DNA from: Candolleomyces eurysporus
Lineage: Eukaryota > Basidiomycota > Agaricomycetes > Agaricales > Psathyrellaceae
Length of the DNA: 64,000 nucleotides
Reading direction: 5' to 3'
NCBI GenBank assembly: GCA_027579435.1
Contig: JANBPK010000749.1
Coordinates: 124,001 to 188,000, forward strand
The position numbers were made by a program, and so were the translations under genes. Under the pieces are notes generated by a model. The model had not been told where the DNA came from and made no database searches. It worked only from the letters and a program-made list of their open reading frames with translations. Shown piece by piece: positions 35,444-46,539 of this stretch; the stretch's first letter is position 1; every line of letters starts with the position of its first letter.

Positions 35444-35734
35444 CTTTTTGCTCTTTTCCATCTCTTGACGGGATGCAGTTACCGGGATCCTACCCCCTGT
35501 TCTGTTCCGTTCAGCCGTTGATTTTTGCCAGTGTCGAGCCCTTGCCGCTAAGTACTAGTCCCGAGTAGCTAGGAATCCCCCGACTTGGATGTGGTTGCCC
35601 GAGTATCCGGCAACCGGTGCGATGGGTGATCCCAGGCTTGAACGGAGACAACCACCACCTAGGCACCCTGCTAAGCCCACATTGCGACCGCCGACAGCCA
35701 GCAGAATCGATAACGAAACCAAAACTGCTCAGCA

Positions 35735-37044
35735 ATGTCCTATTCGCCTCCAATAAGGCGCCTCTCGAATGCTGGCAGCTCAATCCGACACCAGGAGGAG
35801 CTCATCAATGCATATGAAGCGGAGGAAGAGCGCATAATAAATGTGCTATCTCGTAAACTGGAGCAGGTATGTCTGTGGTGTTTAACAATGGTTCAGAGCT
35901 AAAGCCTGGCTCGTTGCTGGCTCAAGCTTCGTCAGGAGAAGATTGGATTGGAGAACGTGCTCGAGGCAGAATCGGAATCGCATGTGAATCGCCTGTCGAG
36001 AGAGCTCTCGGCCTTGCGAATAGCGCAGCAGCAGTTCCAGCAACAAACGGCGAACGGTACTACCCCCAGTTCAAATGGTAGCAATGGCGTCTTCAGCGTC
36101 TCTCCAGAGATTAATAGGAATGGGTTCCGGTCCTTTGAACCGAGCCCAGAGGTCATGCTGGAGACCATGCAGCGGGAGAACGAGCAGCTGAGGAACAGAT
36201 TGTCCGAAACCGAGCGGGATTTCATTCGCATTACTCGATTGAATGATATCTATCGAGAAGAGCTGATAGACCATCGAAGACGAGTGAGTATCCGCCTACC
36301 TCGAGCAGAACTCAGCTGACAGCAGGGAAACAGCTCAATCTGCCTCTGGATAATCTAATAGGAATGCCGTCGCCTGACCCTCTGTCCCAACCGACACACC
36401 AGAGAGGGTCGTCGTCTGGTGTGTCGTCGTACTCAAACGGCTCGTCGCCGTCCACCTCCGTATTTCATGTGCCCACCGTACCTCGGACATCACACGCCAA
36501 CGCGGTTCCCATTCCCCGGCCACCATCGCAAATCCACAGGCCCACAAACCACATCCCATCGGGTTTGAACACCCCGCTGTCACGCTCACCTTCCTCCGTA
36601 TCCGACACCCCGTTCCCGTTCTCGCCTGGCACTGGAGCGGCGAGCTTCCAGAGCGCAAACACCAACATCACGAGCCCGCCCTCTTCGGCCTGGTTCAACC
36701 AACAAAACCAGATGGCCGTCCCACCAGGGAGAGGCTTGACCTACCCATCTGTACCCCCGCCTTCCCTTTCTTCATCTTTCGGCTCTCCGAGCATCTCCTA
36801 CCACATCCCCCGGGACCCGTCCCTGTCTCCCATCGAGCCGCTGAGTCGACGCAACTCTAATGCCAGGCGGGGCAGCGTGGATAGGTCGAGAGGTGCAAGC
36901 CGTCGAGCAAGCTTAGACTTTGGTGCACGCGTAGCAGAGACAGGCACGCTGGTGCCTCGAAGTCGTGCGGGGAGTCAGAACTTGCAAGCTACCGCCGAAG
37001 CTTTCGACGACGGTGACGATCCCACTTCAAAGCTTGACTCTTAG
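35735..37044 (+). CDS. CCDC6/DUF2046-like coiled-coil protein
   Basis: The start MSYSPPIRRLSNAGSS leads into AYEAEEERIINVLSRKLEQ, an intron (GTATGT to CTCAAG), then LRQEKIGLENVLEAESESHV and NRLSRELSALR. This EEE...LSRKL..L..EK..LE..LE.E.E..VN.L pattern is that of the DUF2046/CCDC6 family, long coiled coils of uncertain function in fungi. A second coiled-coil piece, ENEQLRNRLSETERDFIRIT, ends at YREELIDHRRR, where a GTGAGT intron (about 36283-36330) joins LNLPLDNLIGM. The rest is Ser/Pro-rich with several RRxS-type motifs (RRNSNARRGS, RRASLDFG) that look like kinase sites. It lies about 290 bp after the tRNA-Glu. Confidence 0.75.
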
Positions 37045-37735
37045 AGATGAGATGGAACACCACCCTCATCATCATCTTGTTGCAATCATTCAGCTCCCTG
37101 CACCATCACTGTGGAGTCACCGCCGTGGACCAAGTCACCCGCCAGGCATGTGCGGGAGCCCCACCTGCTGTGGAAGATTCGCATCGACTCGTGTAATTAT
37201 AGTTCTTCTCGTTTGAAATTCCATTTCGCTTTCTTGGTCCGATACCGTAGCGTACATGTAAATTATAAACAGTAATATACGGCACGCAAGGCACGTTCCC
37301 CGCTGCCCGCCTTCAATGCACTCTTCCATTCACCGACTGTCAATTTAGCTCATGCCCTCCGCCCTCTTCCGCATCAGCCGCGGCGCGATCTAGACCTAAA
37401 AAGGCAAATATATGGCACGTGAGGCGCAATGTGGCGATGCCGCGCCGCCAGGACCCCGAACAGTGATGGCGCGCGAGCGCTGATTGGGCGGGATGTCGGC
37501 CATGACTCGGGGTCCGCTGCCTCATGTCCCATTGTTCTCTCCCTTTTATGGTTACACAAGGCGGAAAATCGAGTAGGATTCGAAACGTGACTCATGATGA
37601 GCCCGCCCTATAAAACGCGAGCACTTCCCACATCGGGTTGCTGCTTGTTTTTCTCCCTCTTGTTTATGATACGTGATACGTGTTGACTTGGTGTTCCCTG
37701 CCGCAACCCTCAAGGTCCTGAACGTTCCAGCAACA
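37045..37735. other. Intergenic, no gene recognised
   Basis: This lies between two plus-strand genes and holds the promoter of the heat-shock protein gene. A TATAAAA lies at about 37609-37615, roughly 125 bp before its ATG. No coding feature is seen. Confidence 0.5.
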
Positions 37736-39256
37736 ATGTCATTTCCCTTTGGCCAGTTTACGGGTGGAGCTGGAGATAATTACTCGACCCCGCCGACGCC
37801 GCATGATGCGTTTCCGCAGTGGGATACGATTGAACACGAGCAACAACAGCAACAACAGCAACAGACACAACCAGAAGGACGGCAGCAGACTGGGTCCCAA
37901 CCACAAGACCAGCCGGTCTCCCAAGCAGACTTGCATTCGCCGATACCAGGAAGTTTTCCACAGACGATACAGCTTGAGCCTCCGCCGATGGTGGTACCCT
38001 CGCAAGCCCACGACGATATGCCCGTGCTTCTTCATCCTGTTCAGCAGCAAGACTCAAGGTCAGAGATACCCGTGCTGAATGAATGTTCCCGAGTCAGTTG
38101 TATGTTGACGTCGCCTCTCGTTTTCTCTTTTTCTTGTTTGATTGTTGCCCGAAATTGCTGTTAGCACCGACAGCCAGAGCAAAGTGCCTACTCCTCAGCC
38201 GGGTGGTTCAATGATTATGCGGTCGGGGCGTAGACAACAACAGCACCAGCAGCCGCATCCATATCGGAGAGGTTCGACTTCGACTTCGGCTTCCGTGGCC
38301 GCAGCTCGACAGCAACAGCAGCAGATGCAGCAAGTGTTNCCCAGTTCAGCCGCCTCAACCCCCACCACAGCAGCAGCACCACGTACACTTTGCTCCTCCG
38401 CCGATGGTAAGGCAGAGTAGTGGAACGTCGACATCAGCGAGGCCGTCGCCGTTAGTCCCCTCACCGTCCAGTAGAATCACGAGCTTCGGTTCCGTCAGGT
38501 GAGTGGCGCGATGTCGTTCGTTGCAAGAGGAGTCGTTGACCACGACCTTCTAGCAACTCACCAGTAGGCACCAACCCACCGTCGCTGCGAACGTCTCCCA
38601 GGGGGATGGACCCACCAGCGCTGCCGCAGCATCAATCGCATCCAACAGTACCCACACCAGCCGCACAAGCTCAACGACCCAGGTCGTACATCATCCGCAT
38701 GGACACGCACTATGACCCAGATACGCATCTGCTGACAGCGATGCTTGAGGTGCCAGGTGTCAGGCGGGAGCATCTGTCGGTGAGGCTGTCGACGTGCTCG
38801 TATAATCGTGTGAGGCAGATTACAGTGAGCGGGGCGGTTCTTCCCCCGTTTTCCGACGTGGTCTCGCCGTTGATCATCAACCCAGCTGGTGCAGCGCTGG
38901 CTGGGACCACGAGTGAATTTTCATCGACGAATACTTCAGTGAGAGAGCGGAAGTACGGCCCATGCCAGAGAGTGATACCAGTGCCGTCAGATCTCAAAGT
39001 GCGCACCATTTCCTTTTTCTTGTTCTTGTTTCCGCATCCTCGCTCTCTTCCTTGGCGACACGTTCGCTTGGTGGGCCTCGTCGGCTTCGTTTCATTCCTT
39101 GCCTTTTCTTTCTCTGTGAGACTTTGTGAGCGAATTTTTGACGCCTTCCCCAAGCGTGAAGACATTGAGGCGCGGTTGCAAGACGGGGTGCTGATGCTGA
39201 GATTCCCGTGCGGCGTGCCGGCTGAAGAGGATAGCGAAGACGTTGCTGTTCTTTGA
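37736..39256 (+). CDS. Small heat-shock protein (alpha-crystallin domain) with long Gln/Pro-rich N-terminus
   Basis: The start MSFPFGQFTGGAGDNYSTPP is followed by poly-Gln tracts, then by exons rich in Gln, Pro and Ser. An N at 38339 breaks the frame; ignoring it gives PPQPPPQQQHHVHFAPPPMV, running to a good GTGAG donor near 38500. The alpha-crystallin domain begins SYIIRMDTHYDPDTHLLTAM and LEVPGVRREHLSVRLS. It contains an inserted loop of about 40 residues before RERKYGPCQRVIPVPSDLK. After an intron (about 38999 onward) it ends REDIEARLQDGVLMLRFP. This matches the Hsp20 fold, where GVL.L.FP is the last strand. Hsp20 proteins hold unfolded clients in the cytosol. The large low-complexity N-terminus is unusual in length; exon borders in 38040-38600 are approximate. 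Confidence 0.8.
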
Positions 39257-40751
39257 CTTGAGTTGAGTTTCCTGCTCCGTCGCTGCGATTGCCTCTCCAC
39301 TCGACTTCAGCAAACTCCAGCCTCAACCCACTCAACCCAACCCAACTTTCTTGAAGAGAAGACTTCAATTCGGAATCGTTAGGACGCCGAATACCCCTGC
39401 AACATATATCATCAGCAAACAAATCCCCACTAAAAATTAGAACTGAACTGGTATACATTCATAAGACGATTGGCCTCTTACCACCTCACAGCTCACTTCT
39501 CATCCGTCCGCGATATACGACTATGGCCGTCGGCTGTGGTCAGCTTTCTTGGAATTTCTTGGACTGTATCATAGTATCCCCCACCTCCCTATTGCATGCA
39601 CATCTCCTCTCTTTCTTGCAACCTCCACTGTCCATGATTTATGAATATGAATATTAGCTATGCATCGCATCGTTGTCATATTTATTCGCAGCGCTTTCGT
39701 ACCGTATCAACTGTAGATATTCGAATAGTTTTCTTGTGAATTCACTGTTTTCGTCGAGACTTTTTCCTAAGATCTGAGAGGAGTGGAGGTGGGAGCGTAG
39801 GATGCGTAATGACTCGAAGGCGAGTTCCATTCAATTCAGTCATAATGGCGTTACTTTCAGATTTCTTGAAGGAGACTCGACAAATTTCGAGTACAAATAA
39901 GAGCACGTGGCACGATTGATGAGCTTTTTCTCAGGCGCCAGAGTGAGCGCCCGCTAACCCCTACCGCGAACCTCACACAGGCGGAATTCGAATATCGTTT
40001 CGTGCGTAGAGGAATAGAGAAATGCAGAGCTAGACTCGGTAAATTTGGAGGATTTTGCGACGCGAGAAATCATACAGGAAAGCAAGCGGATGAGGTGGAA
40101 ACCAAATTCCCACCCGCTGGCATCATCCTCGCAATCATTAATTGATTATCTTCTGGGGTAAAGCGGCCTCTAGAGCCAGAAAAGGTCTTCCTGGAAGAGT
40201 CCCGCTGTCTATAGAGTCGACCTTGTCAAGTCTCTCTTTGTCAACGGTGTTGGATATCATTCAGAGTTCATGAGTACTGACGTCTTTCTCACAGGTCAGA
40301 CTCTGATGATCTGTGAGCATGTTTTTATATCTCGTAGACCTCACTCCTGCTGTAGCACCAAATGGTGCTTCTGGGTAGATCTATTAGACTCTTTCTTTTC
40401 ACCATCTGGTGCTTCTAGTTGACAAACAGCGGTATCATTTGTGAAAATTAGCACATCTCGAAGGGCGAGGTTCTTCAGCTAAACTATATGCGGGATACGA
40501 GGTAGTATGACGAAAACTTTCAAAGCCTCGAACTACCCCAGCTCCTCGTTGCGTTGTGCGTAGCCTTTGCCTTTCATCCGGATGCGTACAAACAAGGGCG
40601 GAGGAAAGTACAAACAAAGACACGTGACTGTGCCACGCTTAGCCGCCGCGATTTGGCTGTGCTTCAATTTCACGCTCTCATCCTCGCATCACGCTTCTAG
40701 GTCCCTCATTTCCTCTTTTCTGGTGCTTTATCGGTCAGGACCGAGCGCACG
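39257..40751. other. Intergenic, no gene recognised
   Basis: About 1.5 kb without supported coding sequence. It includes a short hairpin AGCACC-AAAT-GGTGCT at 40354-40369 and a related TGGTGCTTCT about 45 bp further on. The final part is the promoter of the NIPA-type gene. Confidence 0.5.
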
Positions 40752-42396
40752 ATGGTTGAGGACAAGTATATTGGTCTGGCCCTCGCGGTATCGAGCTCTC
40801 TGGCCATTGGAACCAGCTTCATCATTACGAAAAAGGTACGTGGTTACTATTCGGGCTCAAGAGAGAGAAGGCTGATTGGGATGGGATCCAGGGCCTCAAC
40901 GAAGCAGCAAATAAATCGGTATATGGACAGCAAGCCTCAGAGAACTTGGCGTATCTGAAGAGTCCAACATGGTGGGCTGGAATGACAACTCGTGTGTGCT
41001 CTCGTGAATCCTGCATGGTGTTTTGCTGACAGTTTACTTGGGCGTAGTTGTAATCGGAGAAGGTGCGGTGGAATTCGTTGTACTCCCAGTGCTCTGAAGA
41101 CTCATATATTCCCCGTCTAGTCGCTAATTTTGCCGCCTACANCATTTGNCACCCCCTAATTTTGGTCACACCTCTCGGAGCGCTAAGCGTTATCATCGGN
41201 GTAAGTGCGCAGTCTCAGGCCATTTCTACGATAATAACTGATTATTTTCCAGCGCTGTCCTGGCTTCCGTCTTCCTCAAGGAACATCTCGGCCATCTTGG
41301 AAGATTGGGCTGCACATTATGTCTGCTCGGCTCTCTCATCATCGTCCTCCATGCACCCTCGGATAAAGACATCAACTCGGTCGAAGAATTCTTACTGTTC
41401 GCCGTTCAACCAGGATTCCTCATGTACTGCTTCACCGTCCTCGTCTTTTCCCTCATCATGATTTACTTCTTCGTACCCAAGTACGGCAAGACCAACCCTT
41501 TGGTGTACATTTCCATCTGCTCGCTGGTCGGTTCAGTATCCGTCATGGCCATCAAGGGGTTCGGTATTGCTGTCAAGCTCACATTCAGCGGACACAACCA
41601 ATTCACCCACTTCAGCACGTACTTGTTCGGCATCACTGTCGCAGGGTGTATCCTCGTTCAAATGAACTATTTCAACAAGGCGCTCGATACATTCTCAACC
41701 AACGTGTAAGTTGCCCAATAGCCCGTTCCGCTGAGAAGTTGCTGAATCGAATCCTTACGACAGTGTCAACCCAATGTATTATGTCGGGTTCTCAACCGCA
41801 ACGCTCGTCGCGTCCATCATCCTCTTCCAGGGCTTCAACACCGACGATACCGCAAACGCCGTCTCCCTTTTGACCGGATTCGTCGTCACCTTCCTCGGCG
41901 TCCACCTCCTCAACCTCTCCCCGGACTCCCAGAACCCCCGATCGACCACGACCACGGCCCCCCACACTCGGCCCTCGAAGGCGGACTCATGCACCCACGT
42001 CTCAGTCTCCAAGGCCGGATGTCCATCGATGGCTGGGCAGGCGTGGGTGTTTCGCCTGGTGGACCACGCAGCGCACATCACGGCCGACAAAGCTCCCTAT
42101 ACCGCTCGCAAACAGACACCCTCTTTAACGCCTTTGACGAGCACGAGCGCGGAACAAATGGGGATTCCGTCGGACTGCGGAATCTTAGAGAAGAAGAAGA
42201 TGAGGAATCAGACGATGATGATTTGGCGTTGGAATATGATGAGAGAAGCCAACTGAGATCCAAGGGGAAGGGATCGTTATCACAGCAGCAGCAACAGCCA
42301 CAGCAACATAGAGGCCCGACGAGGAACGGGTCGAGAAGTCATAGCCATTCACCTATCCCTGGTACCCCATCCGATGTACGGATAGCTGGTCGGTAG
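40752..42396 (+). CDS. NIPA-type magnesium transporter
   Basis: The start MVEDKYIGLALAVSSSLAIG with TSFIITKKGLNEAA is the typical N-terminus of NIPA/DUF803 proteins. The following exons give SENLAYLKSPTWWAGM, VIGEVANFAAY, ILVTPLGALSVIIG and AVLASVFLKEHLG. Then come TLCLLGSLIIVLHAPSDKD, PLVYISICSLVGSVSVMAIK and NPMYYVGFSTATLVASIILF: about nine membrane segments. The product would move Mg2+ across the plasma or endosomal membrane. The cytosolic tail changes frame near 41935: the main frame ends at 42256. The other frame, to 42396, looks more natural (RLSLQGRMSIDGWAGVG, LREEEDEESDDDDLALEYDE). This suggests a base-count error in a run of C at about 41935-41939. N calls at 41142, 41149 and 41200 mark weak sequence. 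Confidence 0.85.
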
Positions 42397-42692
42397 TTTG
42401 GGGTAAATCTTATTGCTTTCTTTTTTCTCGCATAATGGGCATTTTAGCTATAATTGGGTCACGTTGAGACGCCGTTTGAGGTTGGCTTGAGACTGACTGT
42501 TATTTATCATTTTCGAGGAGGCGGTACGTCGGTGGTTCACACTGATTGTCGCTGATTAAAAGGTGCAGATGCGCTGCTCCCCGGGGTTTCTTGTGATCTT
42601 CTTCCTATATACCCTTACGACATCCCCTATTCTATGTATTTCGAGATAATCACTTCTACGACATTGCTGGGCTGCGTGAAGAGCAAAAATGT

Positions 42693-42781
42693 GGCTCAAC
42701 CCAGGGTCGAACTGGGGACCTTCTGTGGACTTTACGACGTATCGTGTGAGACAGAAATCATAACCACTAGACCATTGAACC
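42693..42781 (-). tRNA. tRNA-Glu (CTC) with about 21-nt intron
   Basis: Read on the minus strand, the acceptor GGTTCAA pairs with TTGAGCC (one G-T pair) before discriminator A. The D-arm GGTCTAGTGGTTA and the anticodon stem TTTCT/AGAAG with loop GTCTCA are identical to the first tRNA-Glu. The T-arm is CCCAG-TTCGACC-CTGGG. The intron after position 37 is longer, about 21 nt, and unrelated in sequence to the other gene's intron. A T-run follows the 3' end (plus-strand A-run at about 42686-42690). It lies about 90 bp outside the left arm of the large inverted repeat. Confidence 0.9.
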
Positions 42782-43550
42782 GATAGCCTCGATTCCTTCG
42801 TGGGACTTCGGAAGGTACAGGTACATAGAGCTTGGAATCGAATCAAAACACCGTCGTTGGGAGGAAAGACCCGTTTCAAAGCAGCGATGGTAACTTAGAG
42901 AAACACTACGGGTGTAGATCCATCCGATCTGCGCCCGGACGGCGAAAGTCAGAGGGTGACAAATGGGGTTGTAGGGAGAGGGCGTCAATATTGACTTGCA
43001 TTGGACGCTCAGGCGGTTCACGTCCATTCTGCCAGTACAAGCAGCCTCGCGCATCGAAACATCGGTGCTGATGCGAAGTCGTTGCTTCATGAGCGGGGAC
43101 TCTATGGCGCAGTAGGAATGGGGTGGCAGCAGTAGGGGAAGGCATAGATCGTAGGTATTATGTTACGTTGGTAGAGAGGCTCAACCAATGGAGGTTTGTG
43201 ACAGAAGAGCTAGATAAGCCACACGTCTAGAGCCGCCGTTGCCATTCTTTGTGACACAGTTCACCTGCAGCCCACTGCAGTCCGAGAGTCCCGACGCCAG
43301 CGGCAGCTTCCAGCGCTGGTATCTTGCTACTAAGAGGTTATCGCACTGTCACCAAGATGAATTTTCTCAATATCCTGAGTTGTTGCTACCCAGACTTAGG
43401 AGAACATCACCGCTCGGCTGTGTTGGCGCTCATTTCATCTGTTGTAAGTAAAGATTGTCAGGACGGACTTCGAGTGCTTCTGACCGAAACAAGGGGAACT
43501 CGACTAGAATAACCAGGCTCCGGTTGCCACCTAGAGGCCGTTGAGAAGAC

Positions 43551-43558
43551 TATAAAAG
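43551..43558 (+). promoter_or_regulatory. TATA box of copy A
   Basis: TATAAAAG lies about 150 bp before the ATG of copy A. A similar TATAAA stands at a like distance before copies B and C, so promoter structure was kept in all three. Confidence 0.6.
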
Positions 43559-43699
43559 TGGCCTTCGAAGTAGTTTACAATCCTCAACGTTGACGTTCAA
43601 CCTATCACAAGTCGTACGCTGGTGGGTTCCCACTGCCATTTACCTCTCTCGTAGCTCATTCTTCTATCTTCAAGGTCGTATCACAAATTGCTGGTCAAT

Positions 43700-45193
43700 A
43701 TGCACACTTTCTCGAGCAAACATTCGCCTATGTATCTACTGGCAGGTCTGGTAGCCATACTTGGCATTACAAGCGTCGAGGCGTTACCCGTCCAGTATCC
43801 AGAAGTATGTGTCTAACTTATCCGGCATTTGCATAGCAAGGATTGATCTTTACTTTTTTTTTTTAGTTTATTAGTATCTATAGACGTACACAAACTATTC
43901 AGCACCCTCTACCCAACCAGCACAGTTTCCTCTTTCACGGTACCACGCCTACGGAGGCGGAGAGTGTTATCAAGAGGCCGCTCCTTTCCAAGACTTGGGA
44001 CAGAGGAGATTTACATTGCAACGACCATGGTACGCTCGCAGTTCCAAATCTTTCTTTTCCAAAAGTAGCTTATATCGTCATCGTTCATTGAAAAAGGTAG
44101 CGAGGGAGGATTCTACTTGTCCGATAGCGCCATGGCTGCCGCCCAATTTGTATGTTGGGGCGACAAAAAATTGGGTACCGAGGAGAAGATCCCAGCTAGA
44201 GCTCGAGTGGCCCATGTCCTAAGTGAGTTCACGTTCTGTTCACCAATGCTTTTTTTCCTACTTCCGTAAAATATTAAATGATATGCGCTTCAGAGTTTGA
44301 GTGGAGTCCTCCTGCCGAGTAAGTATCAGCTGATTCTGGACTTCTCTTGGTATCCTGTTGACCCAGAGAAACCAGTATCAGATCCCGTGTAACAACTCTC
44401 GAAGAGCAAAAACCTAATGAAGAGGTATGAAAATCGTTCGAACTGTCGTCAATGCCTCTATTGACGCCCAGGGATACAGAAGGGCAATGACTTATGCAAG
44501 GACCAAGATGTGCTTTCTGGGTAGATGCTTTCCCCCTCCTGANTTTTTTTAAACCTAATGCTAACAAGGAACCGTGCTTCAGCCCCATGAAAGGAAAAGG
44601 AGGTATGCTTACTCTTACTATGCTCCGAGTCTCCGTTAATTGGTGATTCATTACTACTCAACCAGATGCTGAACTGACACCAAATTTTTGGCAATACGCC
44701 ATCGTTCGACAAGACATTTTGGACAAATACCTCGTGTTCAGGGAGAGAATCAAGATCCATTGCGACCATGTCCCCAAAAAGGACGGGTTGACGGTGGATA
44801 TGTACATCAAGACCCAGGACGGGAATCCAGATTTTGCCACTCTCATGAATGGCAAGGACCGGCAACCCGCTGCAGCCGTCTCTTCTAGCAGCGGCGAGAC
44901 CAACGCTTCTCCCGATTCCCTTGGCAAGAGCAGTCCACCTCGTTCTCCCAAGACTCCTGGCAAGATTATTCCACCCGCTTCTAAGCCCCCTGGCAAGATC
45001 AGCCCACCTCCTTCTCCCAAGTCCCCCGGCAAGATCAGCCCGCCTCCTTCTCCCAAGTNCCCCCGGCAAGATCAGTCCACCTCCTTCTCCCAAGTCCCCT
45101 GGCAAGGCCAGTCCGCCTGCTTCTCCTAAACCCCCTGTGGCACGAGCAAAGGGCCCCGGTTCACCCCAAAATGGCTCTGCGAGGAAGAAGTGA
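43700..45193 (+). CDS. Secreted ART-like protein, copy A
   Basis: Exon 1 (43700-43804) encodes a signal peptide: MHTFSSKHS, then hydrophobic YLLAGLVAILGITSVEA. Later exons give HSFLFHGTTPTEAESVI, GDLHCNDHG, SEGGFYLSDSAMAAAQFVCW, RARVAHVL and FEWSPP. The order HGT, GG(F)YL(T/S)DS and a downstream E in FEW recalls the H-Y-E layout of ADP-ribosyltransferase-like folds. This is pattern-level evidence only. A region with NFWQYAIVRQDILDKYL and KIHCDHVPKKDGLT follows. The tail is built of repeats of SPPPSPKSPGKI type and ends SARKK. Conserved Cys fit an extracellular protein. An N at 45059 in the repeats shifts the frame and is probably a miscall. No function is known; it could be an effector-like or defence protein. 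Confidence 0.6.
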
Positions 45194-46539
45194 TTCTCTT
45201 CCGTTGATCATGGGGAAAGGAGCATGATGGGCTCGGTTTCTCGCTTATATGGCGGTCCAGTTTATTCAACTCGTGTGCTGTGTATCCTTAGTATACCTTT
45301 ATAATGGAGCTCATTGTGTGCTGTGCGTATCACTCGAGTTCCACTGGCTGCTCGGAGGCGGTTGCATCAGATTTGAGAGCAGATTCAGCGATCCACGCCA
45401 TTTGTTGGGGTTATACTCAAGCACTCAACAAAATGTAGTCAGTGGTTAAGCCTGATACCTGCATCTCGGGTAGGGCACATGTAACAATGGAGTCACAACG
45501 ACGACGGGGCCGCAAGGGTTGATACAAGTTAAGGCCTAAGGAAGGAGGGGATGGGCTCACATGTATTTCTTCCACACTGAAGCTCCCCGGTCCGAAACCC
45601 ATAAACAGAGACGACTCTTACCCGCCGTGCCATCTTTTGCCGACAAACGGAGATGAAAACGAGCTCACTGGTGGTCGAGACTCTCTTCAGACTCCGCCTC
45701 CAATTCAGCGATGGGTGGAGGAGTTCCGGCACGAGTAGCAGTGAGTTTTGTGACATCGGGAGAAAACCCTGTGCGAAGTGGCCGATGCGTTGCACGGCGA
45801 ATTCAGAGGCACTTTTGACTGGAACTAGAGCAGCTGCGGACAATAGCGGCTGGAGCGATGGCTACAGATGCCGGAAGCACCGTCTTGGCACGCAACCACC
45901 CCCCATAGTACCCGAGTCAAAAATGCCTCGAAACTTGCGAATTCGGTAGCCGTTATCCGGCCCACTTGAGGAACCTTTGTGAATGCAACCCTGCGCAATT
46001 GTGCCAGTGGTGACTTGATCAACAAACAACCTCGAATATGGAATTGAGCATACCGCTGCCTTCGAATACTGCCTTCACAGCTCTGCCAAATGGCGTCAAT
46101 TAAGTCTCATTGATCATGCATAGCTAGTTGAGCAGTTCAACAGCGCACGAAGCACGAAAAAAANGTGGAAAGAGTCATCACAGAGAGGTAGGTTCTAGCG
46201 ACATCCGCATGCCAAGGGAGGGTGGAGTAAGCGCTTGAGGTCAAGTAAAATATTACACTAGCTGAAATGGTTTTCCGATTCTCCGATTCAGAGTCCGTAA
46301 CCCCACCACCGAACATTGGTTCAAACAGGGAAGTTTATTTCGTCAAGGCGAGCTTCAATGTGAAGGATGACGGCCTTCATTGCGGTGAGTGTGGTGAAGT
46401 CTTGGGACTGGCAAAAAGCCCGCAGCATACTATCGATTCATCTATGTAAAGACTACGTTGCAATGCCGGACAGTGTATACGGGCAAATTGGACATTATGC
46501 AAGCGTCTTGGTGAAGCGAAACGTCCCATCGAGGACAAT
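45194..46539. other. 3' flank of copy A and gap to copy B
   Basis: Non-coding as far as can be seen. It forms the inner part of the inverted-repeat arm up to about 46290. Frames here such as VQFIQLVCCVSLVYLYNG recur on the other arm only because the DNA is duplicated. Confidence 0.55.

Larger units (their letters stand above)
42868..46290. repeat. Large inverted duplication, left arm (copy A)
   Basis: The arm matches 51000-54092 in reverse orientation over its whole length, with point differences and small indels. Matching landmarks are CATCCGATCTG with GCCCGGACGGC near 42920, the whole copy A gene, TTCAACTCGTGTGCTGTGT near 45258, AAATACATGTGA near 45555, GGCGTCAATT near 46092 and CCGATTCTCCGAT near 46274. 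Coding and non-coding parts both match, so the unit is a segmental duplication and not just a gene family. Confidence 0.85.

Noticed and set aside
40354..40420. AGCACC-AAAT-GGTGCT hairpin and nearby related motif
   Set aside because: Short and single; no link to a gene or terminator could be made.
45249..45449. Short hydrophobic frame after copy A, with a like frame after copy C
   Set aside because: Its conservation is explained by the inverted duplication of non-coding flank; there is no sign of separate coding.
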